From NCBI GenBank assembly GCA_022796875.1, contig JAAWJJ010000006.1:1-64000 (forward strand): 64,000 nucleotides of DNA. Direction: 5' to 3'. Positions 1 to 9,019 of this stretch are shown here, in pieces (the stretch's first letter is position 1; each line of letters starts with the position of its first letter). The DNA is from Eubacterium sp. (lineage in GTDB: Bacteria > Bacillota > Clostridia > Lachnospirales > Lachnospiraceae). A program made the position numbers and the translations under genes. Below the pieces are notes generated by a model. The model ran no database searches and had not been told where the DNA came from. It worked only from the letters and a program-made list of their open reading frames with translations.

Positions 1-82
1 CCTAAAAGGGTGTGGTATGCCTCTTTTTTTATGTTTTACAGAAAGAATATGAAATTTTATAATAAAAGTAACCATTTGGTAA

Positions 83-119
83 TTGCTGTTGCACTGCCCA
101 CGGAACTGACCAACAGCAA
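83..119. repeat. Inverted repeat ahead of the flavoprotein gene
   Basis: The 9-bp arms TTGCTGTTG (83-91) and CAACAGCAA (111-119) are perfect complements around a 19-base loop. They lie just upstream of the AAAGGAGA ribosome site near 129-136 and the ATG at 143. The arrangement suits an operator or a 5' leader hairpin. No T-run follows, so it is not a terminator for the + strand. Confidence 0.45.
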
Positions 120-142
120 CCCAAAACAGAAAGGAGAATTAT

Positions 143-1069
143 ATGAAAGTTTTAGGCCTCTGTGCCGGACGGAAAAACGGCAACACGGAAATCATGATGA
201 AAGAAGCTTTCCTGGCAATCGAAGAAACATGCGGTGCGGAATGTAAACTGGTACGCGTACAGGAAACGGCTATCAACACCTGTACCGGCTGCGAAGCATG
301 CATGGTGAACCATCTGAAAGGAAACTGGGATTTCCGCTGCATCCACAAAAACGGCTCCGACCACTTCTATTTTATTGAGCAGCTCATGCGGGAAGCGGAC
401 GCCATTATCGTATCCAGCCCGGCTTACAACCTGCTTCCAACCGGTCAGCTCATTAAGCTTCTCAACAAAATGCATGCCAGCGGGGATTACCGCGACGTCG
501 TACATAAAAATAACAAAATCGGCGCGGCTTTTTCCCTGGGAGGCACCGACTGGACGAACTTCACGTTAAACGTCTGTAAAATGATGGCTATGGAACTGGT
601 CGGTTCCTATGAAGCGCTCGTTGACGCCGTCCATTTTGATTTTGTACCGTCCAAAGACGCGGTTTTGCTGGAAGACGACATTCTGACACGTATGCATAAA
701 TTGGGAGAACATGTTGCGGACGCCCTCCTGCAGAAAAAACAGGGCAAAAAACCTGCCTATGTTGGTACACCAGGAGTATGCCCCGACTGCCACGGCAATT
801 TGCTGGAAATCCGCGAAGACGGTATTTACTGCCCGCAATGCCTGACTAAAGCTTCCGTAAACATCATCGACGGAAAGCTGACCGTTGATTTTACCCCGGA
901 GGATTTGGCGAAAAACCGCTGGAGCCCATGGGGGCAGGAACTGCATGACAACAATATCCGCAAAGGACATGCAAAAGCGGCTCAGGCAAAGGACATCATT
1001 GCAGAACGCCTGAAAAAATATACGGATTATGAACGCGCCGTAAATTTGCCGGAACCGGTCAAAGAATAG
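143..1069 (+). CDS. Flavodoxin-family iron-sulfur flavoprotein with C-terminal zinc ribbon
   Basis: A 308-residue cytosolic protein, probably an FMN-dependent reductase. The N-terminus has the NADPH-dependent FMN reductase fold signature (LCAGRKNGNTE, the FMN phosphate loop). Four cysteines (C47, C50, C53, C66) form the compact CxxCxxC-Cys pattern of archaeal/clostridial Isf-type flavoproteins that hold one [4Fe-4S] cluster. C213/C216 and C230/C233 make a separate two-CxxC zinc ribbon near the C-terminus, which is not usual for the simple family. The start has AAGGAGA about 7 bases upstream. It is followed after 66 bases by an OFA-type MFS carrier, so the pair may import and reduce the same small molecule. 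The substrate is unknown. Confidence 0.8.
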   Translation: MKVLGLCAGRKNGNTEIMMKEAFLAIEETCGAECKLVRVQETAINTCTGCEACMVNHLKGNWDFRCIHKNGSDHFYFIEQLMREADAIIVSSPAYNLLPTGQLIKLLNKMHASGDYRDVVHKNNKIGAAFSLGGTDWTNFTLNVCKMMAMELVGSYEALVDAVHFDFVPSKDAVLLEDDILTRMHKLGEHVADALLQKKQGKKPAYVGTPGVCPDCHGNLLEIREDGIYCPQCLTKASVNIIDGKLTVDFTPEDLAKNRWSPWGQELHDNNIRKGHAKAAQAKDIIAERLKKYTDYERAVNLPEPVKE

Positions 1070-1135
1070 CAAAACAATAAACAGCAACAGGCAATATAAA
1101 AAAGGAAATACAGGGGAAAGAAAGGAAAATAATTT

Positions 1136-2467
1136 ATGGAACAGACTCAAAAGAAAAGTATTGGATTTGGATTTTTCGGATGGATGCTGTTAATTTTTCA
1201 GGCAGGGGCATTCTTCACACAGGTGGTATTTACCAACTACCCGATGAATATTCTTGCAGAATTTTACGGAGGCGGTACTTTTGTGCCAATGATATTTACC
1301 ATTGGAACATTTATCGCCATCATCCTGCAGCTTATTTTATCCCGATTTGTCGGAAAAATTAAAAACATGAAAAACCTGACGCTTATTTTCGGCGCAATTT
1401 CCCTGCTTATGGGATGTGTCATTGCTTTTTACCCGGTACCGTTCGGTATAAGCGCCGTATGGGTCGCCGCATATTTTGTCGAAAGCGTCTGTGTTAATAT
1501 GTACTGTACGTTTACCTGCAGTATTCTGGTCGGACAGTGGTTTCCGCGGAGGAAAGGCACGATTATGGGAATTGCGACGCTACTGTTCCCGATCGGCAAC
1601 GGCCTGATCAGTATTTTTGCTGCAAATGTATTCAAAACAGGGGCTCCGACTCCTGCAAGCGCATTTTTGCCGTTTCTCATCGCCTGTATCATCACATGGG
1701 TGATCGGACTGATCTTTGTAAAAGACTATCCGGAACAGTGTGGCGCTTACCGTGATAACGACAAGAGTTTTACGCCTGAAATTGCCAGAAAAATGATGGA
1801 AGAAGAAATTGAAAACAAGAAATCTACTGTATGGACTACCGGACATACGTTTATGAGCCGTGATTTCTGGTTTATTTCCGTAACCTGCGGACTGCTGCTT
1901 ATGTTTGCAGTCGGAATGATGACGCAGACCGCCACGATCGTGGCACAGTTTGAAACTTTAAACTATGGTATGGTCATGATGCTTATTATGATCTTCGGAA
2001 TTGTCGGAAGCTACGGCCTGGGAATTATCGATACGAAAATCGGTACCAAAAAAGCCATCGCCATCGCCGTTATAATGATGATCCTGTCCGGTATTTTCGG
2101 AACAATCCAACACCCGGCATGCCTGATCATCGCTTTGATTCTTCTGGCGATGTTCATGGGCGCTTCTTCAAACTTTACGGTTTCCGCAGCGGCGCAGTAC
2201 TGGCGGCGGGAAGATTTTTCCAGCGTATTTGCCTGCCTGAACCCGGTTGCCAATATTTTTAACGCCATTACGCCGAGCGTCATTGCGTTCCTGCTTTTCA
2301 GTTCTCCGATCGGATACCGCATGTGCTTTATTGTTACGGCGATTGCCGGCGTTGTCGGCCTGATCCTGATCCTGCTTTTCAGTGCAAAACACGTAAAAGC
2401 AACGGACGACAAATTCCGTTCACAGGCCGGTAAACCGCTCGACGACGCTTTGGTCGGAAGAAAATAG
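1136..2467 (+). CDS. MFS transporter, OFA (oxalate/formate antiporter-like) type
   Basis: A 443-residue inner-membrane carrier with about twelve hydrophobic segments. The N-terminus (SIGFGFFGWMLLIFQAG) and the motif WFPRRKGTIMGI after TM4 are typical of the OFA branch of the major facilitator superfamily. This branch exchanges or imports small carboxylates and related anions. A moderate AAAGGAAA site precedes the ATG. It lies 66 bases behind the flavoprotein gene on the same strand and is followed by a clear hairpin, so the two form one transcription unit. The substrate cannot be deduced; co-transcription with a flavin reductase suggests an electron-acceptor or xenobiotic-like compound. Confidence 0.85.
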   Translation: MEQTQKKSIGFGFFGWMLLIFQAGAFFTQVVFTNYPMNILAEFYGGGTFVPMIFTIGTFIAIILQLILSRFVGKIKNMKNLTLIFGAISLLMGCVIAFYPVPFGISAVWVAAYFVESVCVNMYCTFTCSILVGQWFPRRKGTIMGIATLLFPIGNGLISIFAANVFKTGAPTPASAFLPFLIACIITWVIGLIFVKDYPEQCGAYRDNDKSFTPEIARKMMEEEIENKKSTVWTTGHTFMSRDFWFISVTCGLLLMFAVGMMTQTATIVAQFETLNYGMVMMLIMIFGIVGSYGLGIIDTKIGTKKAIAIAVIMMILSGIFGTIQHPACLIIALILLAMFMGASSNFTVSAAAQYWRREDFSSVFACLNPVANIFNAITPSVIAFLLFSSPIGYRMCFIVTAIAGVVGLILILLFSAKHVKATDDKFRSQAGKPLDDALVGRK

Positions 2468-2510
2468 CCAACTACTGTGAAAATAAAATAATGTATTCAA
2501 AATAGTTTTT

Positions 2511-2550
2511 ACAGCCCTGCAGAGGAAATTCCGTTCTCATGCAGGGCTGT
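2511..2550 (+). terminator. Hairpin after the MFS gene
   Basis: The 10-bp arms ACAGCCCTGC (2511-2520) and GCAGGGCTGT (2541-2550) are perfect, extended by one A-T pair, around an 18-base loop. The T-run lies on the upstream side on + (AGTTTTT), which reads as A-rich on the minus strand. It therefore may serve the two converging operons in both directions. Confidence 0.6.
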
Positions 2551-2599
2551 ATTGTGAGTTTCGAGTTTCCTGTATTAGTATCCAAAAATGACAGGATGA

Positions 2600-3796
2600 T
2601 TATTTCGGAATATAGATTTTGAATGTTACCGTACCGTCTTCATTCAGCGTAAACGTGTCTATGATGAGGGAATCCAACCCTCCATCTGAGTAGCTGCAGC
2701 TAAAGGAATCGGACATCCCTGTTTTATGGTCCGGGAAACTGCTTTCTACGAAAGCTACTGCCTCTCCGCTGCCGCGGTCACCCAGATCGTACGGGGCGCT
2801 GACTACTCCGTCTTTATCCGGTGTAAGTACCTGCGTAGTACTTTCTACTGGCGTTGCATATTCCTCTATATTTTCCGGCGTAAGCTTTTCCATGAACTGT
2901 TCTATTTCCCTGTCGGCTTCCGTTTTTTCCTCATCGTCCGCCGCGCCTGCTTCTCCTACACTTATTTCATGCGAGCCGTCGTTCTGTACTTCCAGGCTTT
3001 TGATAAATTCTTCTACGGCTGCCGAATCGGCTTTAGACGCGTCTAACGGAAGTTTAAACAATGCGTTTAAGCCGTCATAGTTTTCATTTCTGGAAATCGC
3101 CCCGGTCGTTTCGTCAAACGTATAGGCGTCCTCGTTATAAAACGGTCCCTGATCGGACACGGCCATATAGATTTCATGGTCTGCAAACATTTCAATATTA
3201 TCGCACTCACTGATCTGATACCAAACGTTATCTTCCTCAAATGTCATCGCTGCGCCGTTCATGGTAAAGATATTGTATAATCCCGGGCGATAACCCTGAA
3301 TCAACGGCGATACAAAAAAGTCCGAACCGCTTACTTCCCCGGTTTCCGACATCGGCGTACCGTCGGTTTTTTCAATGGCAACGGCCGCATATGTCCGGTC
3401 ATCCAGTACTTCTCCATCGGAAGTGACCTGATATTTGGAAAGTTCCTTACCGGAAACAATCCCTAACAACGTCACATTATAACCGCCGTAGCTTTGCGTT
3501 TCATCAATCAAAACGGCTCCTTCACTCTGAAACGCATCCCTTAACGTCAGATCTCCATGTTTTTCCGCCACTTTATCCGGCATCAGATATTTGCGCGCCG
3601 CATAAATGGAAACGGATCCTACGCCGAAAATAATTGCCGCCGTTAAAATTGCAGGTACAAATTTTTTCATTTTTCTCACATTACTTTTCAATTGCCTTTC
3701 CTCCTCTGCTTTTGACAAAATATTCTGGTTTAACCGAAAATCCGGTTCTTCGTTTGGAGTAAGGGCTTGTTTTAACATGTCATCCAATGTTTTCAT
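2600..3796 (-). CDS. Membrane anti-sigma factor-like protein (DUF4179-type)
   Basis: A 398-residue protein with a cytosolic N-terminal segment, one transmembrane helix at about residues 46-66 (VPAILTAAIIFGVGSVSIYA) and a large extracytoplasmic domain. The architecture matches the DUF4179/RsiV-like anti-sigma proteins that sit behind ECF sigma genes in Clostridia. The start codon lies inside the end of the sigma-factor gene (17-base overlap), which argues for translational coupling and a sigma/anti-sigma pair. The expected role is to hold the sigma factor at the membrane until an envelope signal releases it. The signal is not evident. Confidence 0.75.
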   Translation of the reverse strand: MKTLDDMLKQALTPNEEPDFRLNQNILSKAEEERQLKSNVRKMKKFVPAILTAAIIFGVGSVSIYAARKYLMPDKVAEKHGDLTLRDAFQSEGAVLIDETQSYGGYNVTLLGIVSGKELSKYQVTSDGEVLDDRTYAAVAIEKTDGTPMSETGEVSGSDFFVSPLIQGYRPGLYNIFTMNGAAMTFEEDNVWYQISECDNIEMFADHEIYMAVSDQGPFYNEDAYTFDETTGAISRNENYDGLNALFKLPLDASKADSAAVEEFIKSLEVQNDGSHEISVGEAGAADDEEKTEADREIEQFMEKLTPENIEEYATPVESTTQVLTPDKDGVVSAPYDLGDRGSGEAVAFVESSFPDHKTGMSDSFSCSYSDGGLDSLIIDTFTLNEDGTVTFKIYIPK

Positions 3797-4325
3797 TTAA
3801 AACGTCCTCCAATTCCTTTTTTAATCGTTTTCTTGCCTGGAACAACCTGCTTTTGACGGTTCCGGCCGGTATTTTTAATAATCCGGCAATTTCCTCTACC
3901 GATAGCTCTTCCATATAGTAAAGAAGAACCGGAGCTTTGAATCGTTCCGGCAGTTGTTCTACCGCTTTTTGTACCAGCTCGTTTTCTTCTTTTTGTAATA
4001 TTTGCTCTTCTATGGAAGATTCGGGAAAGCTGTCGGGATCTTCCAGGTCTATGTCAGATGTTTCTGTCAGGGATAATACCTGAGCGATACGCATCCTCCA
4101 TGCATATTTTCGTTTCCGGTTTTTCCACAGCTTAAGCGCAATGGATAACAGATAGCTTTTGGGATTCTTTTCATATTCTATTTTTTTATTCAATTCCCAT
4201 GCTTTTAAAAAGGTATCCTGATACAAATCATCCGCTTCCTGTACACAACCGGCCAGATGCCTGCAGAAAGAATAAATATCTTTCCCATATTCTTCGATAC
4301 ATTGTTCCAGTTCCGTTTTTGTCAT
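3780..4325 (-). CDS. ECF-type RNA polymerase sigma factor
   Basis: About 181 residues. Region 2 (DIYSFCRHLAGCVQEADDLY, then DTFLKAWE) and region 4 with its HTH (ELSVEEIAGLLKIPAGTVKS, then RLFQARKRLKKEL) are plain. This is the sigma-70 family extracytoplasmic-function class. An open frame continues to 4367, but GGAG placed 6 bases before the ATG at 4325 makes MTKTELEQ the better start. It is co-transcribed and overlapping with the anti-sigma gene. A perfect 14-bp palindrome lies 16-29 bases upstream of the chosen start. Confidence 0.9.
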   Translation of the reverse strand: MTKTELEQCIEEYGKDIYSFCRHLAGCVQEADDLYQDTFLKAWELNKKIEYEKNPKSYLLSIALKLWKNRKRKYAWRMRIAQVLSLTETSDIDLEDPDSFPESSIEEQILQKEENELVQKAVEQLPERFKAPVLLYYMEELSVEEIAGLLKIPAGTVKSRLFQARKRLKKELEDVLNENIG

Positions 4326-4340
4326 ATGATTCTCCATTTT

Positions 4341-4354
4341 ATAAGACGTCTTAT
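4341..4354. promoter_or_regulatory. Perfect 14-bp palindrome before the sigma gene
   Basis: ATAAGACGTCTTAT is its own reverse complement and sits in the leader of the ECF sigma gene. On the minus strand, TGAACC about 50 bases further upstream resembles an ECF -35 element, so autoregulation is possible. This is a position-based inference. Confidence 0.35.
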
Positions 4355-4427
4355 CATTGCCCTTCACTTATACATTGTAATAACTTCAGAATTGGTTCAT
4401 TTCTATTTAAATTTTGCCATGGCCAAT

Positions 4428-4474
4428 AAAAAACCTCTTCTGAAAATCCGTTTCCTTTTCAAAAGAGGTTTTTT
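4428..4474 (-). terminator. Terminator after the J-domain-like gene
   Basis: The arms AAAAAACCTCTT (4428-4439) and AAGAGGTTTTTT (4463-4474) are perfect 12-bp complements. On the minus strand the stem ends in a T-run, fitting an intrinsic terminator for the gene ending at 4491. It can also work on the + strand. Confidence 0.8.
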
Positions 4475-4490
4475 ACCTGCCGTTTTTATC

Positions 4491-4991
4491 CTATTCAAAT
4501 ATCACCCGCAGTTTTGCATATTCGCTGTTAATTTCCTGCAAAGTTGTTTTATCTCCCGCCACATTATCCGGGTGATATATTTTAATCAGATCTTTATACC
4601 GTTTCTTTAACGAATTGCTGTTGTCCACGCCGACAAAAAATACTCCCGCACTGCCTTTTCTGACAGAAATGGCCGGGGTTATCTTTTGCTGCTCATACAA
4701 TTTGTCACGTTCAAACTGTTCCCGCTCCGATGCCAGTTTCTTTACCTCATCCTCCAACATCTTCCACTTCATGTTAAACAATTGCTGCTGCTGCTCATTT
4801 TTTCTGTCTTCCGCCTTTTTTTGAATCAGGTATTCTTTCTTTTCCCATTCAAATTTACGTTTCTCATCTTCCAGTTTGAGCCTTTCTTCCTGCAAAGAAC
4901 GTCTTTTTCGTTCTATTTCTTCTGTTTCCCGAAGACACCATTCCTGATACAGTGTTGTTTCCTGTTCCTGAAACATTGCCTGTAAGTCCAT
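4491..4991 (-). CDS. J-domain-like protein with coiled-coil N-terminus
   Basis: 166 residues. Residues about 1-90 are highly charged and heptad-like (coiled coil). The last 45 residues (LKKRYKDLIKIYHPDN, then LQEINSEYAKLR) match helices II and III of a DnaJ J-domain, with HPD present in IYHPDN. It lacks the Gly/Phe region and zinc fingers of true DnaJ. It may recruit DnaK to a partner or be a structural J-like protein. It appears monocistronic, with its own downstream terminator. Confidence 0.6.
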   Translation of the reverse strand: MDLQAMFQEQETTLYQEWCLRETEEIERKRRSLQEERLKLEDEKRKFEWEKKEYLIQKKAEDRKNEQQQQLFNMKWKMLEDEVKKLASEREQFERDKLYEQQKITPAISVRKGSAGVFFVGVDNSNSLKKRYKDLIKIYHPDNVAGDKTTLQEINSEYAKLRVIFE

Positions 4992-5135
4992 TCTCTATCC
5001 CCTCTTGTTACTATGACCATGCCGAACGCACAGTCCTTTGCTTTCACAATTTATGATACAATATCTTGATAAAAATAACGCACTTTCTATATACTTATAC
5101 AACATTTAGCCATAAATTACAATAGGATATTTCAC

Positions 5136-5711
5136 TTACCTGCTCTTTTTCTTCTTTTCTACCGAAAATCCGAATTTCCCGATTTTTTCTCCGAGTTTTA
5201 AATATTCCCCATGAGAATAAGCGGCCAGTCCCAGATCGTTCAAACGAAATTTTCCCGTTTCATCTATAAAACTCTCCTCTGCGGATACACCGACGACTTC
5301 CGCCAGAAACATATCGTGGCTGCCCAGCGGGAGGATCTGCGTCACTTTACATTCGATATTAACCGGACTTTCTGCAATTCCCGGCGCTTTTATATGTTTA
5401 GACGGATATGCGGTCAGCCCCGTTTCCCGGAACTTATCCATATCCCTGCCCGATTTTACTCCGCAGTAATCGGTAGCATGTACGAGTTTCTCCGTTGTCA
5501 GATTGACAACAAACTCTTTCGTGTCTTTTATAATGTCATAGGAATAGCGTTCCGGCCGGACAGAAATATACAACATCGGCGGTGCAGAGCAGACCGTCCC
5601 GCACCATGCTACTGTTATGATGTTCGGTTTTTCCCCGTTTCTACCGCAGCTTACCATAACTGCCGGCACCGGATAAAGCATATTGCCCGGTTTCCATTCC
5701 TGTTTTTCCAT
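5136..5711 (-). CDS. Flavin reductase-family protein (FMN-binding split barrel)
   Basis: 191 residues matching the flavin reductase-like / FMN-binding split-barrel family. It opens with NMLYPVPAVMVSCG, followed by NIITVAWCGTVCSAPPMLYI and a central YSYDIIKDTKEFVVNL, the typical conserved blocks. Members reduce or bind FMN and often act as partner reductases or redox stress proteins in the cytosol. It lies alone between the J-domain gene and the pyrophosphatase gene. The specific partner is not known. Confidence 0.8.
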   Translation of the reverse strand: MEKQEWKPGNMLYPVPAVMVSCGRNGEKPNIITVAWCGTVCSAPPMLYISVRPERYSYDIIKDTKEFVVNLTTEKLVHATDYCGVKSGRDMDKFRETGLTAYPSKHIKAPGIAESPVNIECKVTQILPLGSHDMFLAEVVGVSAEESFIDETGKFRLNDLGLAAYSHGEYLKLGEKIGKFGFSVEKKKKSR

Positions 5712-5774
5712 CCCGTTCCCTCCTGTTGTTTCTGTGATTCCTAATGATTCCTGTTATTATTTCAGTTCCTGTTG

Positions 5775-7427
5775 TTATTGCTGTATTGCGGAAATAAATT
5801 CCGGTATCAACTGTTTCTTTCGGGATACGATTCCCTTTAATTCATACGACTCTTTCTCATGCTCAAATTCATATGCGGCCTGTACCAGTTCGGACGCGCC
5901 CTCTCCTTCATAAATCAGTTCTGTGGATTCTTCCAGAATATTGGTAAGCATAATAAACACCATCTGCACGTTACGCTCTATCAGCGCGGTTTTTAAATAC
6001 GGCTGCAATTTTTCTTTCACAAATCCGAGATCGTCGCTGCTCATCGAACTTACCTGTCCTACCCCAAACTCTATGCCGTTAATTGAAAAAGTTTTAAAAT
6101 CCTGATAGAAAATTTCTTCTGCCGTTTTGGAAACAAAATCACTGCCGGCACGGAACATATTTTTAGCCAGTTCCGCCACATCAACCCCGGCAATCGCCGC
6201 CAGTTCTTCTGCGCATGCTTTATCTACCTGCGTACATGTTGGGGACCGGTACATCAACGTATCCGAAACAATTGCGGAACAGAGCAACCCGGCAATCTTT
6301 TTCGACACTTCGATCCCGGCTTCTTTATACATCAGGTACACGATCGTAGACGTCGAACCAAGCGGCTGATTCCGGAAAAAGACCGGTGCAAGCGTTTCCA
6401 GGCTTCCCAGTCTGTGATGGTCGATAATTTCCAGAATTTCGGCTTCATCAATACCGTCTACCGCCTGTGACTTTTCATTATGGTCCACCAGAATAATTTT
6501 CTTTTTCTTCAGATCCAGCAGATTCCGCCGCGAAATCATTCCGACGTATTTTCCCCGATGGTCGAGGATCGGGAAATCGCGATGCCGCTCCTTTGACATA
6601 ACCTCTTTTACATCGTTAATATAATCTTTTTCTTCAAACGTAATTAAATTTTCTCTCCGCATAAAATGGCTTACGGGCATGCTCTGATTGATCAGACGCG
6701 CTACGGTAAGCGTATCATACGGCGTACTGATGATGTACACCCCTTTTTGGCGGGCAATATTCTGTATACTTTCCGGTACTTTGTAGTCGGCGACAATCAC
6801 CATACAACTGACGTTGCACTCCATCGCGCAAATCTGCGATTCATAACGGTTCCCAAGTATAATAAGGTCGTTATCATGGATAAATTCTTCCATCGTTTCC
6901 GGATTCCCCGCGCCGACCAGTACGTTTCCCTGTACAAAACAGTCTTCTTCATTTCCAACCAGCATTTTGCCTTTCAGCGTTTCCACAATGTTCCTGTACG
7001 GCGTTTTTGCAGCAGACACTACCCCTCTGTCATAGACGTCCATATAAGACATGGCAATATCGCCGGTAATAATCAGCCCAGTCAGCTCTCCCTCTTCATT
7101 CGTCACCGGAAGAGTCACGATATTATCCTTTTTCATAATCTCCCATGCTGCTTTCAGGGAGATCTGTCCATCAATCCCTGCCGTTTTCCGAATATCAATG
7201 TCTTTTACCTGTGTGCCGACATTTCCTACATATGCAGGCAGCGGGACCTGAAAATAGTCCAGTACATATTTTGTTTCTTCATTGACCTGTCCCGCCCTGC
7301 GGGCTTCATATTTTCCGGTCTGGTCGGTTTGATTTTTTAAATCTGCATAAGCAATGGCGGCGCAGACAGAGTCCGTATCGGGGTTTTTATGCCCTACTAT
7401 CCAGACTTCTTTTACTTTCTTTAACAT
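5775..7427 (-). CDS. ppaC: Manganese-dependent inorganic pyrophosphatase with CBS and DRTGG domains
   Basis: A 550-residue family II pyrophosphatase hydrolysing PPi to two phosphates in the cytosol. The DHH domain is split: N-terminal VGHKNPDTDSVCAA (metal ligands H and D) and DHH at about residue 335 (EIIDHHRLGS). Between them is a roughly 245-residue insert holding two CBS motifs around a DRTGG domain, the nucleotide-regulated type known from Clostridium perfringens and relatives (inhibited by AMP, activated by diadenosine polyphosphates). The C-terminal DHHA2 domain carries the substrate-binding site. The length fits this long form rather than the roughly 310-residue short form. Confidence 0.93.
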   Translation of the reverse strand: MLKKVKEVWIVGHKNPDTDSVCAAIAYADLKNQTDQTGKYEARRAGQVNEETKYVLDYFQVPLPAYVGNVGTQVKDIDIRKTAGIDGQISLKAAWEIMKKDNIVTLPVTNEEGELTGLIITGDIAMSYMDVYDRGVVSAAKTPYRNIVETLKGKMLVGNEEDCFVQGNVLVGAGNPETMEEFIHDNDLIILGNRYESQICAMECNVSCMVIVADYKVPESIQNIARQKGVYIISTPYDTLTVARLINQSMPVSHFMRRENLITFEEKDYINDVKEVMSKERHRDFPILDHRGKYVGMISRRNLLDLKKKKIILVDHNEKSQAVDGIDEAEILEIIDHHRLGSLETLAPVFFRNQPLGSTSTIVYLMYKEAGIEVSKKIAGLLCSAIVSDTLMYRSPTCTQVDKACAEELAAIAGVDVAELAKNMFRAGSDFVSKTAEEIFYQDFKTFSINGIEFGVGQVSSMSSDDLGFVKEKLQPYLKTALIERNVQMVFIMLTNILEESTELIYEGEGASELVQAAYEFEHEKESYELKGIVSRKKQLIPEFISAIQQ

Positions 7428-7470
7428 TCAGCAATTCCCAGCCTTTCTTTCCAAATAAGATACCTCATCT

Positions 7471-8214
7471 TTAAAAAATGGAAAATACCCCTGTGATATG
7501 CAAATACACAATTACAATCAACACGATATTTACGATAGAAAGCACCAGAGAAAACGACAATCTGGATTTGATGCCGTTAAAATGCTCTTCCCCTACGTTG
7601 ATCGTATCGACCTTTTCTGATAATTCCGTGACGATCGCCTGGATATTACGGAAACATTTTACGTTTTCACTATGTATCTTTTCCATCAAGTCCGTATGCA
7701 TTTCTCCCAGTTTTCCGTCCACTTCCAAAACCGTCTTACCGAGATCCTGCACTGCCATATCGATATCGCGTACCGCCGGAGTGATCGTTTCCTCCAACTG
7801 CGGCTTCAATTCGTCAATCACCGGTTTCAAACCGGAAAGAGAATCTTCTATGCTTTTTTGGGAAGCATCCGTCCTTTCCCCCAGAACTTCAGCAATTTCC
7901 TCTATTTTTTTATTCACGCTGCCCATCATATCCCGAATCTGAGCCGATACGGCATCCGTCATTTGATCCGCTTTTTCCTGGCGTTCCTCCAAAATCAGCT
8001 CTAATTCCTGCGCTTTTCCTTCTCTTTCGTCAACAATACTCTGCAGTTCCTGTACTTTGTTTTCCTTTGTGGAAAGCAGTCCCTGCAATTGTTTTGCTTT
8101 TTCACGAAATTCGTCTATCTGCTGTAATAAAAAATCCTCTTTCCCCATAAATTCTTTCTCCCTTTTCCGTTTTCTTATCTTCTGGTGCATCTTACTTATA
8201 AGCTGTTCCATCAT
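7471..8214 (-). CDS. Coiled-coil protein with C-terminal membrane anchor, end of the Ter operon
   Basis: 247 residues. Residues about 25-210 are long heptad-rich coiled coil (QELQSIVDEREGKAQELELI and similar). A single hydrophobic helix near 222-245 (SLVLSIVNIVLIVIVYLHI) would anchor the tail in the membrane with most of the chain in the cytosol. It follows the HAD gene by only 5 bases, so it is the last gene of the Ter operon. The second ATG (8211) is better spaced from GAGG than the first. I do not recognise a family. It could be a membrane scaffold for the Ter proteins. Confidence 0.6.
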   Translation of the reverse strand: MMEQLISKMHQKIRKRKREKEFMGKEDFLLQQIDEFREKAKQLQGLLSTKENKVQELQSIVDEREGKAQELELILEERQEKADQMTDAVSAQIRDMMGSVNKKIEEIAEVLGERTDASQKSIEDSLSGLKPVIDELKPQLEETITPAVRDIDMAVQDLGKTVLEVDGKLGEMHTDLMEKIHSENVKCFRNIQAIVTELSEKVDTINVGEEHFNGIKSRLSFSLVLSIVNIVLIVIVYLHITGVFSIF

Positions 8215-8219
8215 TTACC

Positions 8220-9017
8220 TCACTTGTGCCCATTGTAGCATAATTTTAAAACAAACTGCAACAATTCCTCCGAAAACACCGCCTTTCCCGACATAAAAAC
8301 CGTTTTTTCGGACAAATATCCGTTTGTCCGCAGTTCCTTTGGAGCAATTGCCAGGTCAGCGGCGTTCAGCATGGAAATATCAAACTCGCTGTCCCCTGCC
8401 GCAATCACTTTTCTTCCGTCATATTCCTTTTTATCCGAACCTTTTTCCAGGAAATAGTTTTTCAGGCGTTTTACAGCCTGTCCTTTTTCCAGGATATTCG
8501 GAATAACGTAAACTTTGCTTCCGTTATGAAATGCTTTCACCAGACCCGCATCCAGCTTATTCCTTAGCCTGTCCACTACCGCTTCCGGTTCGCTGCACTT
8601 TGTAAAAAGAAACAGCTCCCGAATAAAACGCAGTTCAAACTCCCGCCGTTTCTCCTCTTTTAAAACGGCATATGCCTTTTCCAGTTCCGTTCTTGCATCG
8701 GAGATAAGAAAAAGCGACTCTTCGTACCAGCTCTGATCTTCCTCGCCGTCAACAAGCAAAATGCCTCCGTTGCACACCAGCGCATATTTCGGCGTGCCGA
8801 TCGGAAGATGAATCCGCTCGTACTGTTCAACCGTGCGGGTAGTGGTAGGCACAAGAAGCAGCCTGCGGTTTAGTTTTTCCAGCATTTCACACGTTCTCTT
8901 TGTGACAAATGATATCTCCCGGCCATTATAAATTTCCACATTTACCTTATCCGGCCCGATATCTCGTTTATAAGAATACAGGATCGTATTGTCCAGATCC
9001 ATATGAAAAACCGTCAC
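8220..9017 (-). CDS. HAD-superfamily phosphatase of the Ter cluster
   Basis: 265 residues. Motif I is HMDLDNT (nucleophile D7, acid/base D9) and motif IV is AAGDSEFDISML, with a Cof-like cap between them. HAD phosphatases of this type recur in Ter gene clusters. There, by the proposal of Anantharaman and colleagues, they dephosphorylate a product of the associated phosphoribosyltransferase pathway. The start is GTG, placed 7 bases after GGAGG that lies in the end of the ATPase gene; the genes are 2 bases apart. The actual substrate is unknown. Confidence 0.8.
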   Translation of the reverse strand: MTVFHMDLDNTILYSYKRDIGPDKVNVEIYNGREISFVTKRTCEMLEKLNRRLLLVPTTTRTVEQYERIHLPIGTPKYALVCNGGILLVDGEEDQSWYEESLFLISDARTELEKAYAVLKEEKRREFELRFIRELFLFTKCSEPEAVVDRLRNKLDAGLVKAFHNGSKVYVIPNILEKGQAVKRLKNYFLEKGSDKKEYDGRKVIAAGDSEFDISMLNAADLAIAPKELRTNGYLSEKTVFMSGKAVFSEELLQFVLKLCYNGHK

Positions 9018-9019
9018 TT

